Shown piece after piece: positions 48,405 through 57,524 of a DNA stretch of 64,000 bases. The DNA is taken from positions 62,001 through 126,000 of the forward strand of contig NZ_JAJAWH010000013.1 of NCBI RefSeq assembly GCF_020531965.1, written 5' to 3'. Position 1 is the first letter of the stretch. Every line of letters begins with the position of its first letter. The notes below the pieces were generated by a model. The model was given only the letters and a program-made list of their open reading frames with translations. It made no database searches and was not told the origin of the DNA. This DNA is from Pseudorhizobium xiangyangii. GTDB taxonomy: Bacteria; Pseudomonadota; Alphaproteobacteria; Rhizobiales; Rhizobiaceae. Position numbers and translations under genes: made by a program.

Positions 48405-49802
48405 ATGAGCCAACCGTCAGAGATCATATTTGGTGGAAAACTACCCCTCTGGCTGGTCCCAGCGGTGGTTATCTTTCTGCTGCTGCCGATACGCGACGAT
48501 ATGGCCGCATGGGCGCAGGTGATCGAGCAACCGGCGACATCAGATCCTGCCCTCGACCTTGAGCGAAAGCGCAACGAAGCGCGACAGGAACTGGACGGGC
48601 TGAGCCAAAACATTGGCCTTTCAGTCGAAAAGACCGAAGCCATTGAACAGAATATTGCAGAACTGGATAAGACGACCGCCAATCTGCGCCAGGCATTGAT
48701 CGAGTCCGCTGCTCGCCGCAAGGATCTCGAAGGGAAAATCCAAAGCAGCGAAGAGAGGCTGGCCAGACTGCGCCTGAGCGAGGCCGAAATCAGGACCTCG
48801 TTGCGCGACCGGCATGATGTACTCGCAGAAGTCCTTGCCGCGCTGCAGAGGATGGGACGCAACCCTCCCCCGGCCCTGCTCGTGACACCCGAAGACGCAC
48901 TCGCCTCTGTCAGGAGTGCCATCCTGCTGGGTGCGGTGGTTCCGGGGATGCGGGCGCAGGCCGACAAACTGGTGGCGGATCTCCAGTCATTGGCAAACCT
49001 GCAGGCCGAAGCGCTGACCGAGAAAACTTCGGTGACGGCAACGATCGAGGAAAGCCTCGAAGAAGAAAAGCGCATGGACTTGCTGCTTGCCGAAAACGAG
49101 AAGCTCAGTCGCCAGAGCACCGCGGAATTGGAAGTCGAACGCCGCCGCTCCGAAGAGTTGGCGGGAGAGGCCACCTCGCTTGAAGGCCTGATACAGTCGC
49201 TGGAGGGCGAGATCGCCTCCGTACGCGACGCGATGGAACAAGCGCGTCTCGAGGAAGAACGCCAGCGCCAACTCTCGCAGGACGAGCGGGAGCGCGCGAA
49301 GGAAAGGGCGCAGAATACACTGCCTGACAAAAACCGCATTGCCCCAGCATATGCGTTTTCCAGCCTCAGGCAGAAGCTTGAGCTTCCCGTCACCGGCGAG
49401 GTTTTGCGTTGGTACGGGGATGCGGACGGGACAGGACATTCTGCCGTGGGCATGACGGTCGCTTCAGGTTCGGATGCGGTGGTGACGGCGCCAGCAGATG
49501 GTCTGGTCGTTTTCGCCGGAGCCTTCCGTAGCTATGGGCAGATGATCATCCTGAACGCAGGAGACGGCTATCATTTGGTGCTCGCCGGCATGGACGAAGT
49601 CAGAACGCGGCAAGGAAAGTTCGTCCTTTCGGGTGAACCTATCGCCGTAATGGGTGAAAAAAGAGTGGCGAGTGCTACAGCCTTGACGCTGGAAACAGAT
49701 CGTCCGACACTTTACATAGAATTCAGGAAAGATGGGACACCGGTCGATTCGAGACCTTGGTGGACCGCAAAGCAAATCGGAAGGGCACGAAATGATTCGT
49801 AA
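48405..49802 (+). CDS. Murein hydrolase activator EnvC-like (degenerate M23 domain)
   Basis: A 465-residue protein with an N-terminal hydrophobic signal/anchor (LPLWLVPAVVIFLLLPI), a long coiled coil (~residues 50-320, rich in Glu, Arg and Leu) and a C-terminal LytM/M23 domain. The metal-binding residues are largely lost: GHSAVGMTVASG replaces the usual HxGxD box and HLVLAGMDEV replaces HxH, so it is probably an amidase activator, not an enzyme. Secreted to the periplasm for cell division. ATG 48405 is chosen; a longer frame overlaps rlmH. Its 3' end overlaps ctpA by 11 bases. Confidence 0.88.
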   Translation: MSQPSEIIFGGKLPLWLVPAVVIFLLLPIRDDMAAWAQVIEQPATSDPALDLERKRNEARQELDGLSQNIGLSVEKTEAIEQNIAELDKTTANLRQALIESAARRKDLEGKIQSSEERLARLRLSEAEIRTSLRDRHDVLAEVLAALQRMGRNPPPALLVTPEDALASVRSAILLGAVVPGMRAQADKLVADLQSLANLQAEALTEKTSVTATIEESLEEEKRMDLLLAENEKLSRQSTAELEVERRRSEELAGEATSLEGLIQSLEGEIASVRDAMEQARLEEERQRQLSQDERERAKERAQNTLPDKNRIAPAYAFSSLRQKLELPVTGEVLRWYGDADGTGHSAVGMTVASGSDAVVTAPADGLVVFAGAFRSYGQMIILNAGDGYHLVLAGMDEVRTRQGKFVLSGEPIAVMGEKRVASATALTLETDRPTLYIEFRKDGTPVDSRPWWTAKQIGRARNDS

Positions 49803-51117
49803 GGCTTCTCTTGTGATCGTCGGTGCGCTGATGGGTGCGACGGCAATGAGCGCCATCTATTCAGCTGGAGTGCCTGCGCAGGCTGCAGGCCCTTCCACCT
49901 ACAAGGAACTGTCAATCTTCGGTGATGTGTTCGAGCGCGTTCGCGCGCAATACGTGACCCCGCCGGATGAGAGCAAACTGGTCGAGAATGCCATCAACGG
50001 CATGTTGACGTCGCTTGACCCCCACTCCAGCTTCTTGAACGCCACCGACGCCGAAGACATGCGCACGCAGACGCGCGGCGAATTTGGTGGCCTCGGCATC
50101 GAAGTCACCATGGAAAACGAGCTCGTGAAGGTCATCGCACCGATCGACGACACGCCTGCGTCACGTGCGGGCATCCTGGCTGGCGACCTTATCGCGGAAA
50201 TCGACGGACAAGCCGTCCGTGGCCTCAAGCTTGAAGAAGCGGTCGAGAAGATGCGCGGCCCGGTCAACACGGCGATCAAACTGACGATCCTTCGCGAGGG
50301 TGCCGACAAGCCGCTCGATATCAGCGTCACTCGTGACATCATTGCTGTACGGGCGGTGAAGTCGCGGGTTGAAGGAGACGTCGGTTACGTTCGCGTGATC
50401 TCCTTCACCGAAAAGACCTATGACGACCTGGAGAAGGCAATCCAGCAGATCAAGGCCGAAGTGCCTGCTGACAAGCTGAAGGGCTATGTTCTCGATCTGC
50501 GTCTCAACCCAGGTGGTCTCCTCGACCAGGCAATCAACGTATCCGACGCCTTCCTTGAACGCGGCGAAGTCGTCTCGACCCGCGGCCGTAATGCGGATGA
50601 AACCCGGCGCTTCAACGCTGGCGAGGGCGACCTGACGGACGGCAAGCCCGTCATCGTGATGATCAACGGCGGGTCGGCATCGGCATCGGAAATCGTGGCC
50701 GGCGCATTGCAGGACCTGAAGCGAGCAACCGTGCTTGGCACACGCTCCTTCGGCAAGGGTTCCGTTCAAACGATCATCCCACTTGGCGAAAGCGGCGCAC
50801 TCCGCCTGACGACAGCGCTCTACTACACCCCGTCCGGCAAATCGATCCAGGGAACCGGCATCAACCCGGACATCAAGGTCGAACAGCCGCTGCCTGAAGA
50901 GCTGCAGGGCAAGGTGCGTGCCGAGGGCGAATCCAGCCTGCGCGGACATATCCAGGGGCAGAGCGAAACCGAAGAGGGTTCCGGCTCCGTCGCTTACATT
51001 CCGCCGGAAGCCAAGGATGACATCCAGCTGAACTACGCACTCGATCTGCTGCGTGGCAACAAGACTGATCCGAGCTTCCCGCCAAGCCCGGACAAGGCTG
51101 CCGCAGCCAAGCAGTAA
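49792..51117 (+). CDS. ctpA: Carboxyl-terminal processing protease (S41)
   Basis: A 441-residue periplasmic serine protease. A signal peptide (MIRKASLVIVGALMGATAMS, cleavage after PAQA) is followed by the N-terminal helices, a PDZ domain (~residues 85-165) and the S41 core with the nucleophile serine in GGSASASEIVAGAL and the lysine in RSFGKGSVQT. It trims tails of periplasmic proteins and peptidoglycan hydrolases. Start overlaps the EnvC-like gene, an arrangement that links division hydrolase control and proteolysis. Confidence 0.95.
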   Translation: MIRKASLVIVGALMGATAMSAIYSAGVPAQAAGPSTYKELSIFGDVFERVRAQYVTPPDESKLVENAINGMLTSLDPHSSFLNATDAEDMRTQTRGEFGGLGIEVTMENELVKVIAPIDDTPASRAGILAGDLIAEIDGQAVRGLKLEEAVEKMRGPVNTAIKLTILREGADKPLDISVTRDIIAVRAVKSRVEGDVGYVRVISFTEKTYDDLEKAIQQIKAEVPADKLKGYVLDLRLNPGGLLDQAINVSDAFLERGEVVSTRGRNADETRRFNAGEGDLTDGKPVIVMINGGSASASEIVAGALQDLKRATVLGTRSFGKGSVQTIIPLGESGALRLTTALYYTPSGKSIQGTGINPDIKVEQPLPEELQGKVRAEGESSLRGHIQGQSETEEGSGSVAYIPPEAKDDIQLNYALDLLRGNKTDPSFPPSPDKAAAAKQ

Positions 51118-51122
51118 CATCT

Positions 51123-51157
51123 AAGGGAGCCGGAATAGATTTCCGGCTCCCTTTCCT
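51123..51157 (+). terminator. Terminator hairpin after ctpA
   Basis: AAGGGAGCCGGAA and TTCCGGCTCCCTT pair perfectly over 13 bases around TAGAT, followed by TCCTTCC. The T-run is short, so termination may be partial, allowing some reading into the deacetylase-rppH pair. Confidence 0.7.
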
Positions 51158-51186
51158 TCCGGCATACCACCTGCGGACTAGCCCTC

Positions 51187-52380
51187 TTGGAACCTGATCT
51201 TCATGCCCCGCTCGGACAAAACAAACCGACCGGAAGGCGGCGAGGTGTCCGCATTTCTCCAAAAACGCTTGTCGGCCTGCTGGCGGTCGCGGGTATAGCC
51301 AGCCTGTCGTTTTATACGATGCTCGGATCTCCCGAACTTCGGCGGTCAACCGAGGTTACACCCTCCGGGCAAACCGATATTGCTTCACCCCCGCAGCTGT
51401 CCTCACGGGAAGCTTCACCACCGACGCAGGGACTGCAAAGAACCGATCCGTCTTCCGGCGCGCAGGTTGAGCGAACACTGACGGACGATGGTACCGTGGT
51501 GACGAAATACTCCCCGCGACCTCGCGACGGAAGCGGACCGGTCATTGTCGACGCGCCACGCATCGGTCAGGACCCACGGCTCGCCGGCACGCCGAACGAA
51601 GACCTTCTTGAAGACACCCCTTCCGGACGACTGCCAATTATCGGTGGCGACGGGCTGCGACCGATGGACCAGTATGCGCGGCCCTGGTCGGGCGCCAGGG
51701 GCACGCGTATCGCAATTGTGGTGAGCGGGCTGGGTCTCAGCCAGACCGGCACGCAAAGAGCGATCCAGGAACTTCCCGGTGAGGTCACGCTCGCATTCGC
51801 TGCCAGTGGAAACAGCCTTCAGCGATGGATGCAGGCCTCACGACGAGAAGGCCACGAGGTCCTGATCCAGGTCCCGATGGAACCGTTTGGATATTTGGCG
51901 GCAGATTCCGATCCCCTGACACTTCTGACAAGCGCTTCCGTGGCGGATAATCTCGGCAACCTCCACGAAGCCATGGCCAAAATCACGGGGTACACTGGCA
52001 TCATGAACCATATGGGGGGCCGTTTTTTGTCGGATCCCAATGCCGTCGAGCCCCTGCTTCGTGACGTGGCAGACCGGGGCCTATTGTTCCTCGACGATGG
52101 GGCATCCGCCCAATCCGTTAGCGGCACGATCGCCAAGGCACTTGAACTACCCCACGGCTTTGCCGACTTGACGCTTGACGGCCAGTTGGAAAAAAACAGC
52201 ATCCTTCGGAAACTGGACGAACTCGAGCGGATCGCGTTACGCAAAGGAACAGCTGTCGGCATTGCTTCGGCGTTCGACGAATCCGTCGATGCCATTGCTC
52301 AGTGGGCACAGGAAGCCCAAGGCCGCGGCATCGAAATCGTCGGGATTTCCGCTTTGGTCGAAGATCCGGCCAACTTCTGA
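51187..52380 (+). CDS. Divergent polysaccharide deacetylase family protein
   Basis: A 397-residue protein with a membrane anchor (residues ~25-45, LVGLLAVAGIASLSFYTML), a proline- and serine-rich linker to ~residue 165, and a YibQ-like divergent polysaccharide deacetylase domain (IAIVVSGLGLSQTGTQRAI, VTLAFAASG, HEVLIQVPMEPFGY, MNHMGGRFLSD). Start is TTG 51187; the MEPDLHAPLGQNKP beginning fits rhizobial relatives. Typically follows ctpA and precedes rppH. Its substrate in the cell envelope is unknown. Confidence 0.88.
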   Translation: MEPDLHAPLGQNKPTGRRRGVRISPKTLVGLLAVAGIASLSFYTMLGSPELRRSTEVTPSGQTDIASPPQLSSREASPPTQGLQRTDPSSGAQVERTLTDDGTVVTKYSPRPRDGSGPVIVDAPRIGQDPRLAGTPNEDLLEDTPSGRLPIIGGDGLRPMDQYARPWSGARGTRIAIVVSGLGLSQTGTQRAIQELPGEVTLAFAASGNSLQRWMQASRREGHEVLIQVPMEPFGYLAADSDPLTLLTSASVADNLGNLHEAMAKITGYTGIMNHMGGRFLSDPNAVEPLLRDVADRGLLFLDDGASAQSVSGTIAKALELPHGFADLTLDGQLEKNSILRKLDELERIALRKGTAVGIASAFDESVDAIAQWAQEAQGRGIEIVGISALVEDPANF

Positions 52381-52386
52381 AACTGG

Positions 52387-52926
52387 ATGCAAGACATGAG
52401 CTCCAAATCACAGCTGCACGCCGATGACCTTCCCTATCGCCCGTGCGTCGGGGTGATGGTCCTGAACAGGAAAGGCCTTGTCTGGGCCGGTCGTCGCATC
52501 GCCGAGGGCAACTCGGAATATGACGGCTCGCCACAGCTCTGGCAGATGCCTCAAGGTGGCATAGACAAGGGGGAAGATGCCCTTGTTGCTGCCAAACGCG
52601 AGCTTTACGAGGAGACCGGTATGCAAACGGTGTCGCTCCTGGCGCAATCGCAAGGCTGGATAAACTACGATCTTCCCCCGCATCTCATTGGCATCGGCCT
52701 CAAGGGGAAATACCGCGGCCAGACGCAGCGCTGGTTCGCCTTCCGCTTCGAAGGCCAGGACGATGAGATCCAGATCAATCCCCCACCGGGCGGCCACGAT
52801 CCGGAGTTCGATGCCTGGGAGTGGAAACCTATGGGCGACCTCCCCGGCCTCATCGTTCCTTTCAAGCGTGCTGTTTACGACAAGGTGATCGCGGAGTTTG
52901 CCCATCTGGCAGGCCCACCAGCCTGA
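52387..52926 (+). CDS. rppH: RNA pyrophosphohydrolase
   Basis: A Nudix hydrolase that removes pyrophosphate from mRNA 5' ends and starts RNA decay. [20 protein letters not shown] and the Nudix box ([20 protein letters not shown] then TG) are intact. ATG 52387 gives 179 residues; ATG 52396 gives 176 and fits relatives slightly better. Convergent with the next gene, with nine bases between. Confidence 0.94.
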   Translation: MQDMSSKSQLHADDLPYRPCVGVMVLNRKGLVWAGRRIAEGNSEYDGSPQLWQMPQGGIDKGEDALVAAKRELYEETGMQTVSLLAQSQGWINYDLPPHLIGIGLKGKYRGQTQRWFAFRFEGQDDEIQINPPPGGHDPEFDAWEWKPMGDLPGLIVPFKRAVYDKVIAEFAHLAGPPA

Positions 52927-52935
52927 ACACTCCCG

Positions 52936-54111
52936 TCAGGGCGCCGGCGCGAGTTCCGCCACCAGTGCCATCATCCGTCTCTGCGGGCGGATCGGCCGCC
53001 AGTTATTGCGATACGTGAGACCGATCGGACGAAGCAGCTGATTGGTGTCATACTGCAACTGGACCAGAAGCCCATGGTCGCATTCCGGTTGCGACTGGTA
53101 GCGGGAAATGCAGCCGAGGTGGTCGCTCTCCCTCAAGGCGCCACGCATCATGAGCAGCGACCCGCACTCGATGAGCCGCCTTGGCGGTTCCTTTCCCGCC
53201 GAGGTGAAGATCGTTTCAAATTGAGTTCGCGTCGGTGTGCCCTGACCCGGCACCACCCATGAGTATGCAAGCAGATCGTCGATCGTGACCGCACCTTTTG
53301 CCGCAAGGGGGTGATCGGGCCGTGCCAGGAGAGCGAGCCTGTCATCGAACAGGCGCTCCTGCATCACATCGCCGATCGGCACCGGCAGCCGCAGCGCACC
53401 GACAAGAAAGTCAATCGTACCTCGCCGCAACTCACCCAGTAAAACATCGTAGCTTCCATCGATGATCCGCACGGTGAATGTCGGAAACTCCTGGCGAAAG
53501 CGGACGAGTGCTCGTGGCAAGAGTGCCGAGCGGGAAAGTGGCATGGCGCCGATCACAACCGAACCCGCCTCGCCACCGTCAAATTCGGCGAACTCCGCAT
53601 CCGCCTGGTCGAGTTCGTAGATCGCCAGGCGCGCCGCCTGCGCCAGCGCCTGGCAAAGTCGTGTTGGAAGGATGCCGAAAGAGGTTCTCTCGAAGAGGCT
53701 GCGTGCGGCTTCCTGCTCAATCTGCGTCACCGCTCGGTGCACGGTGGGCTGCGCCAACCCCATGCGGCGCGCAGCGAGCGTGAAGTTCTCACTTTCGCTG
53801 ACCGCGATCAGTGCCTGCAGCTGCGCATAGGTGAGCGATATGCGAAGTCTCGGCGAAATGTCCTTGATGATGGGGTCGAGCAGACCAAAGGCGCTTTCCA
53901 CTCGCCTCAACAATATCTCACCGCGAGAGGTGAGGAATAAGCCACCCCGTGTGCGCTCGAAGAGCGCGCCTCCCGTTTCCCGTTCCAGCTTGTTGATGGC
54001 TTGGGTTACGGCAGGCTGCGAGAGATGCCATTTCTCCGACGCCTGCGTCAGGGACTTCAGTTCGGCCACGGCCGTAAACACCCTGAGATGTCGAAGGTTA
54101 CGCGAGATCAT
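52936..54111 (-). CDS. LysR-type regulator with two helix-turn-helix domains
   Basis: A 391-residue regulator, about 90 residues longer than usual. There are two LysR DNA-binding domains in a row: residues ~4-63 (AVAELKSLTQASEKWHLSQP, FERTRGGLFLTSRGEILL) and ~90-150 (AVSESENFTLAARRMGLAQP, FERTSFGILPTRLCQALA). The substrate-binding domain follows (VIGAMPLSRSALLPRALVRF onward). ATG 54111 is chosen. Its ATG overlaps the stop of the DUF1932 dehydrogenase gene. It likely controls the divergent gallate-type genes. Confidence 0.88.
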   Translation of the reverse strand: MISRNLRHLRVFTAVAELKSLTQASEKWHLSQPAVTQAINKLERETGGALFERTRGGLFLTSRGEILLRRVESAFGLLDPIIKDISPRLRISLTYAQLQALIAVSESENFTLAARRMGLAQPTVHRAVTQIEQEAARSLFERTSFGILPTRLCQALAQAARLAIYELDQADAEFAEFDGGEAGSVVIGAMPLSRSALLPRALVRFRQEFPTFTVRIIDGSYDVLLGELRRGTIDFLVGALRLPVPIGDVMQERLFDDRLALLARPDHPLAAKGAVTIDDLLAYSWVVPGQGTPTRTQFETIFTSAGKEPPRRLIECGSLLMMRGALRESDHLGCISRYQSQPECDHGLLVQLQYDTNQLLRPIGLTYRNNWRPIRPQRRMMALVAELAPAP

Positions 54112-54995
54112 ATCTTGTCGAGGACCGCATCGCATCGCCGCGTCAGGTCATCATCCCCAGGCGAGACGCCCAGTCGGGACACAGACCTTTGCCATTCGAC
54201 GGTCCCCTGGCTCATCCAGTCGGGAAGACCGAAGGCCCGCAAGGTGGCACAGACCTCCTCCACCTCAGCTGCCCGCCTCGCCCCATGCACCATCATCCGT
54301 TCAAGGTTATAGGCACTGCGCGATCGCCAGTCGAAACCCGGATCGGATGCCTGAAGAGATGCAAGGACCGCGTCCTCGACACCGGCCCGTCGCGCCGCGA
54401 GCATGCACTCAGTCGTAAGCGCTTCCAGCCCCTTGATGATGACGGAACGCAGCATCTTCACGCTCGAAGCGTCGCCAATCTTCGAGCCCGTCACGTTCGG
54501 GCGCATTCCGATACGCTCAATCAGGATTGCTGCCTCGGCGGCATGAGGACCTGCCAGCAGGAGAGGTACCTGATGCTGCTTGGGATAGACCGGCGCCATC
54601 ACCGCTACATCGACGTAGCGGCCGCCGGCCGCGGCAACGAGCTCGGCGGCCTGCTGCTTTGTCTGGGGTGCACAGGAATTGCAGTCCAGCCAGAATGCTC
54701 CAGCCGGAAGATGCGGCGCCGCAGCCCGTGCAGCCTCCAATGCCTGATCCGCCGTCACGAGGCTGAAGACAATATCCGATCCGGCGAGCGCCCGCGCCTG
54801 ATCGGGCACCGGCGTCACGCCTGCCTCCGTGCAACGCTCCAAAACAAGGGCGCCCGCCTGAGGATCAGTCAACTTCAGGTCATAAGTGCGCACACGCTCG
54901 CGAGGCAGAGGTCCCCATCCCGAAGCGATCGCATGTCCGGCTTCTCCAAATCCGATAATCGTGATCTTCGGAAAATCTATCGCAACTTCAGACAT
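54108..54995 (-). CDS. NAD(P)-dependent dehydrogenase with DUF1932 C-terminal domain
   Basis: A 295-residue 6-phosphogluconate-dehydrogenase-like protein. The N-terminal Rossmann fold carries ITIIGFGEAGHAIASG; the C-terminal part (SSVKMLRSVIIKGLEALTTE) has the conserved lysine and the helices of DUF1932. ATG 54995 is preferred over an upstream extension. Similar genes occur near protocatechuate and gallate meta-pathway genes. It is divergent from galB across 153 bases. Its reaction is not known; an oxidation or reduction of a hydroxy-acid intermediate is likely. Confidence 0.8.
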   Translation of the reverse strand: MSEVAIDFPKITIIGFGEAGHAIASGWGPLPRERVRTYDLKLTDPQAGALVLERCTEAGVTPVPDQARALAGSDIVFSLVTADQALEAARAAAPHLPAGAFWLDCNSCAPQTKQQAAELVAAAGGRYVDVAVMAPVYPKQHQVPLLLAGPHAAEAAILIERIGMRPNVTGSKIGDASSVKMLRSVIIKGLEALTTECMLAARRAGVEDAVLASLQASDPGFDWRSRSAYNLERMMVHGARRAAEVEEVCATLRAFGLPDWMSQGTVEWQRSVSRLGVSPGDDDLTRRCDAVLDKI

Positions 54996-55148
54996 GCTGT
55001 GCCCTCCTCCGGTCCCGGGAACTGTCTCAAATCCCTCCCGATCTTTCCAGTGCCTATAGCGTAAACTTATGCGCTGGCGACATCTTTCCATTTGATCCGC
55101 CTCCACAGGAAGGACATGCCTAGTTGAACCAGTTTAAGGGAGATTTTC

Positions 55149-55886
55149 ATGTCGACGGAGAACAAGACCGCCCTGATCATCAGCGCTCATGCCGCTGATT
55201 TCGTCTGGCGCTGTGGCGGAGCCATCGCGCTTCATGCGGAACTTGGCTACAAGGTCACGGTCGTATGCCTTTCTTTCGGCGAGCGGGGGGAAAGCGCCAA
55301 GCTTTGGAAGCAGGAAGGCATGACGCTCGATCGCGTCAAGGATGCGCGCCGCGCTGAGTCAGAACGTGCAGCCAAGGCACTTGGAGTGCATGACCTGGTG
55401 TCCATGGACCTCGGCGACTATCCCCTCGAGTTGACACGGGAAAACAAGAACGAGCTGGTGGATGTCATTCGCAAGGTTCAGCCGCGTTTCATGCTGAGCC
55501 ACTCGCAATATGACCCGTACAACACCGACCACATGTATGCGACGCAAGTGGCGCTCGAGTGCCGCATGATCGCCCAGGCCTGGGGTCACAATCCCGGGCA
55601 AAAGGTTCTCGGCGCGCCGCAACTCTACCTGTTCGAACCTCACCAGACAGAGCAGATGGGTTGGAAGCCCGATACCTTTTTGGACATCACGCCGGTCTGG
55701 GAGAAAAAGCGGGCGGCGATCGAATGCATGGAGGGCCAGGAGCACCTCTGGGAGTATTACACCCGCGTCGCAATCAACCGTGCCAACCATTTCACGCGCA
55801 ATTCCGGTGGACAGTCCGGTGGCCGTGACTGCAAGTATGCCGAGGGCTTCCAGTCGATCTTCCCCCGCACCGTCGACGAGTTGTGA
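55149..55886 (+). CDS. galB: 4-oxalomesaconate hydratase (PIG-L type)
   Basis: A 245-residue zinc enzyme of the PIG-L/LmbE fold. ALIISAHAADFVWRCGGAIA (with the AHxxD-type metal site), CLSFGERGESAKLW, SHSQYDPYNTDH and EHLWEYYTRVA match Pseudomonas putida GalB closely. GalB hydrates 4-oxalomesaconate to 4-carboxy-4-hydroxy-2-oxoadipate in gallate breakdown. AAGGGAGA lies before ATG 55149. The stop overlaps the next start as GTGA. Confidence 0.9.
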   Translation: MSTENKTALIISAHAADFVWRCGGAIALHAELGYKVTVVCLSFGERGESAKLWKQEGMTLDRVKDARRAESERAAKALGVHDLVSMDLGDYPLELTRENKNELVDVIRKVQPRFMLSHSQYDPYNTDHMYATQVALECRMIAQAWGHNPGQKVLGAPQLYLFEPHQTEQMGWKPDTFLDITPVWEKKRAAIECMEGQEHLWEYYTRVAINRANHFTRNSGGQSGGRDCKYAEGFQSIFPRTVDEL

Positions 55887-56851
55887 GCGAGGCGCGGATG
55901 GAACCCAGTCATGACATAGCCCATCTGGCGCATGTAGAGATCTACACCGACAGATACGAGGAAAGCCTGGACTTCTTCACCCGCGTCTACGGCCTGAAAC
56001 TGTCCGCCGAGGACGGGCAGTCGGCCTATTTGCGGGCTTGGGACGATTACGAGTTTCACTCCTTGAAGCTCACCCGCCACGCCCATACTGGCATCGGCCA
56101 CGTTGCATACCGTGCTGCGTCGCCAGTAGCACTCCAGCGGCGCGTCGAGGCGATCAAGGAGGCCGGCTACAAGGTCCATGGCTGGATTGATGGGGACCTT
56201 GGCCATGGCCGGGCCTTTCGCTTCGAAGATCCGTTCGGCCACACCTTTGAAATCTATTATGAGACGGTGCGGTACAGTCCAAAGGGCGAAGACGCCCCGG
56301 CGCTGAAGAACACGGCCTCCGCCTTTTCAGGTGCGGCGCCCCGCCGCCTTGACCATCTCAACCTGCTTGCCAGTGATGTCTCGGAGTTCCGCCGCTTCAT
56401 GGAAACCTGCCTCGGCTCCCGAGTGACCGAGATGATCCAGCTCGATAACGGGCGCATCGGCGGCTGCTGGTTTACGGTCAACAACAAGACCTATGACCTG
56501 GCCTGCACGGAAGAACACGGCGGCGGCAATGGGCGCCTCCACCACGTCACCTACGCGACAGACCAGCGGGAGGATATCCTGCGCGCAGCCGACATCTTCC
56601 TGCAGAACGGCGTTCACATCGAGACCGGCCCGCATAAGCATGCAATCCAGGGCACATTCTTCCTCTATGTCTGGGAGCCTGCGGGAAACCGCGTCGAACT
56701 AGCCAATGCGGGTGCCCGTCTCATTCTGGCGCCCGACTGGGAGCCGATCGTATGGACAGAGGCAGACCGCAAAAAAGGGCAAGCCTGGGGCCTGAAGACG
56801 ATCGAGACGTTCCACACCCATGGCACACCGCCCACCGCGAAGGAGCAATAG
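55883..56851 (+). CDS. Type I extradiol ring-cleavage dioxygenase (VOC superfamily)
   Basis: A 322-residue protein with two VOC modules in tandem, like catechol 2,3-dioxygenases. Probable iron ligands are the histidine in [11 protein letters not shown], the histidine pair in [10 protein letters not shown] and the glutamate in [10 protein letters not shown]. The first module holds [10 protein letters not shown] and [16 protein letters not shown] 55883 overlaps the galB stop; ATG 55898 is an alternative. Located between galB and the galC-type aldolase, it would open the ring of gallate or a close relative. Confidence 0.85.
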   Translation: MSEARMEPSHDIAHLAHVEIYTDRYEESLDFFTRVYGLKLSAEDGQSAYLRAWDDYEFHSLKLTRHAHTGIGHVAYRAASPVALQRRVEAIKEAGYKVHGWIDGDLGHGRAFRFEDPFGHTFEIYYETVRYSPKGEDAPALKNTASAFSGAAPRRLDHLNLLASDVSEFRRFMETCLGSRVTEMIQLDNGRIGGCWFTVNNKTYDLACTEEHGGGNGRLHHVTYATDQREDILRAADIFLQNGVHIETGPHKHAIQGTFFLYVWEPAGNRVELANAGARLILAPDWEPIVWTEADRKKGQAWGLKTIETFHTHGTPPTAKEQ

Positions 56852-56852
56852 C

Positions 56853-57524
56853 ATGGCAATTGTCGTTCAAAACGTGGTGCGGGCGGGCCAATCCGTCATC
56901 GACCGTCTGGCAGCCGCAGGCGTAGCAACGGTACACGAGGCGCAGGGTCGCAAAGGGTGCCTCGCTTCATACATGCGGCCGATCTATTCCGGCGCACAAA
57001 TTGCAGGTTCCGCAGTAACGATCTCGGCCCCTCCCGGTGACAACTGGATGCTTCACGTTGCGATCGAGCAGTTGCAAGACGGTGACATCCTTGTCTTCGC
57101 CCCGACTTCGCCCTGCGATAACGGCTACTTCGGAGATCTTCTGGCAACGTCCGCAAAGGCACGAGGCTGCCGCGGCTTGATTATCGATGCCGGTGTTCGT
57201 GATGTCCGCGACCTGACGGCGATGGGGTTCCCGGTATGGTCCAAAGCCATCTCGGCGCATGGAACTGTCAAGGAGACGCTTGGATCGGTAAACATCCCCA
57301 TCGTCTGTGCCGGTGCTGCAATCGAAGCCGGCGATGTGATCGTGGCCGACGATGACGGCGTGGTCGTCGTCAGGCGGGAAGACGCCGAAACCATCGCAGT
57401 CGCCGCCGAAAAACGCCTTGAAGCAGAGGAAGCCAAGCGCGAGCGTCTGGCAGCGGGTGAACTTGGTCTCGACCTCTACTCGATGCGCGAGCGCTTGGCC
57501 GAAAAGGGACTGAAATATGTCTGA
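56853..57524 (+). CDS. galC: 4-carboxy-4-hydroxy-2-oxoadipate aldolase (RraA-like)
   Basis: A 223-residue metal-dependent class II aldolase of the HMG/CHA aldolase family. [20 protein letters not shown] followed by GVRD carries the Arg-Asp pair that binds substrate and metal; [20 protein letters not shown] is also family-typical. It would split 4-carboxy-4-hydroxy-2-oxoadipate to pyruvate and oxaloacetate, the last step of the gallate and protocatechuate 4,5-pathways. It overlaps galD by eight bases. Confidence 0.9.
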   Translation: MAIVVQNVVRAGQSVIDRLAAAGVATVHEAQGRKGCLASYMRPIYSGAQIAGSAVTISAPPGDNWMLHVAIEQLQDGDILVFAPTSPCDNGYFGDLLATSAKARGCRGLIIDAGVRDVRDLTAMGFPVWSKAISAHGTVKETLGSVNIPIVCAGAAIEAGDVIVADDDGVVVVRREDAETIAVAAEKRLEAEEAKRERLAAGELGLDLYSMRERLAEKGLKYV

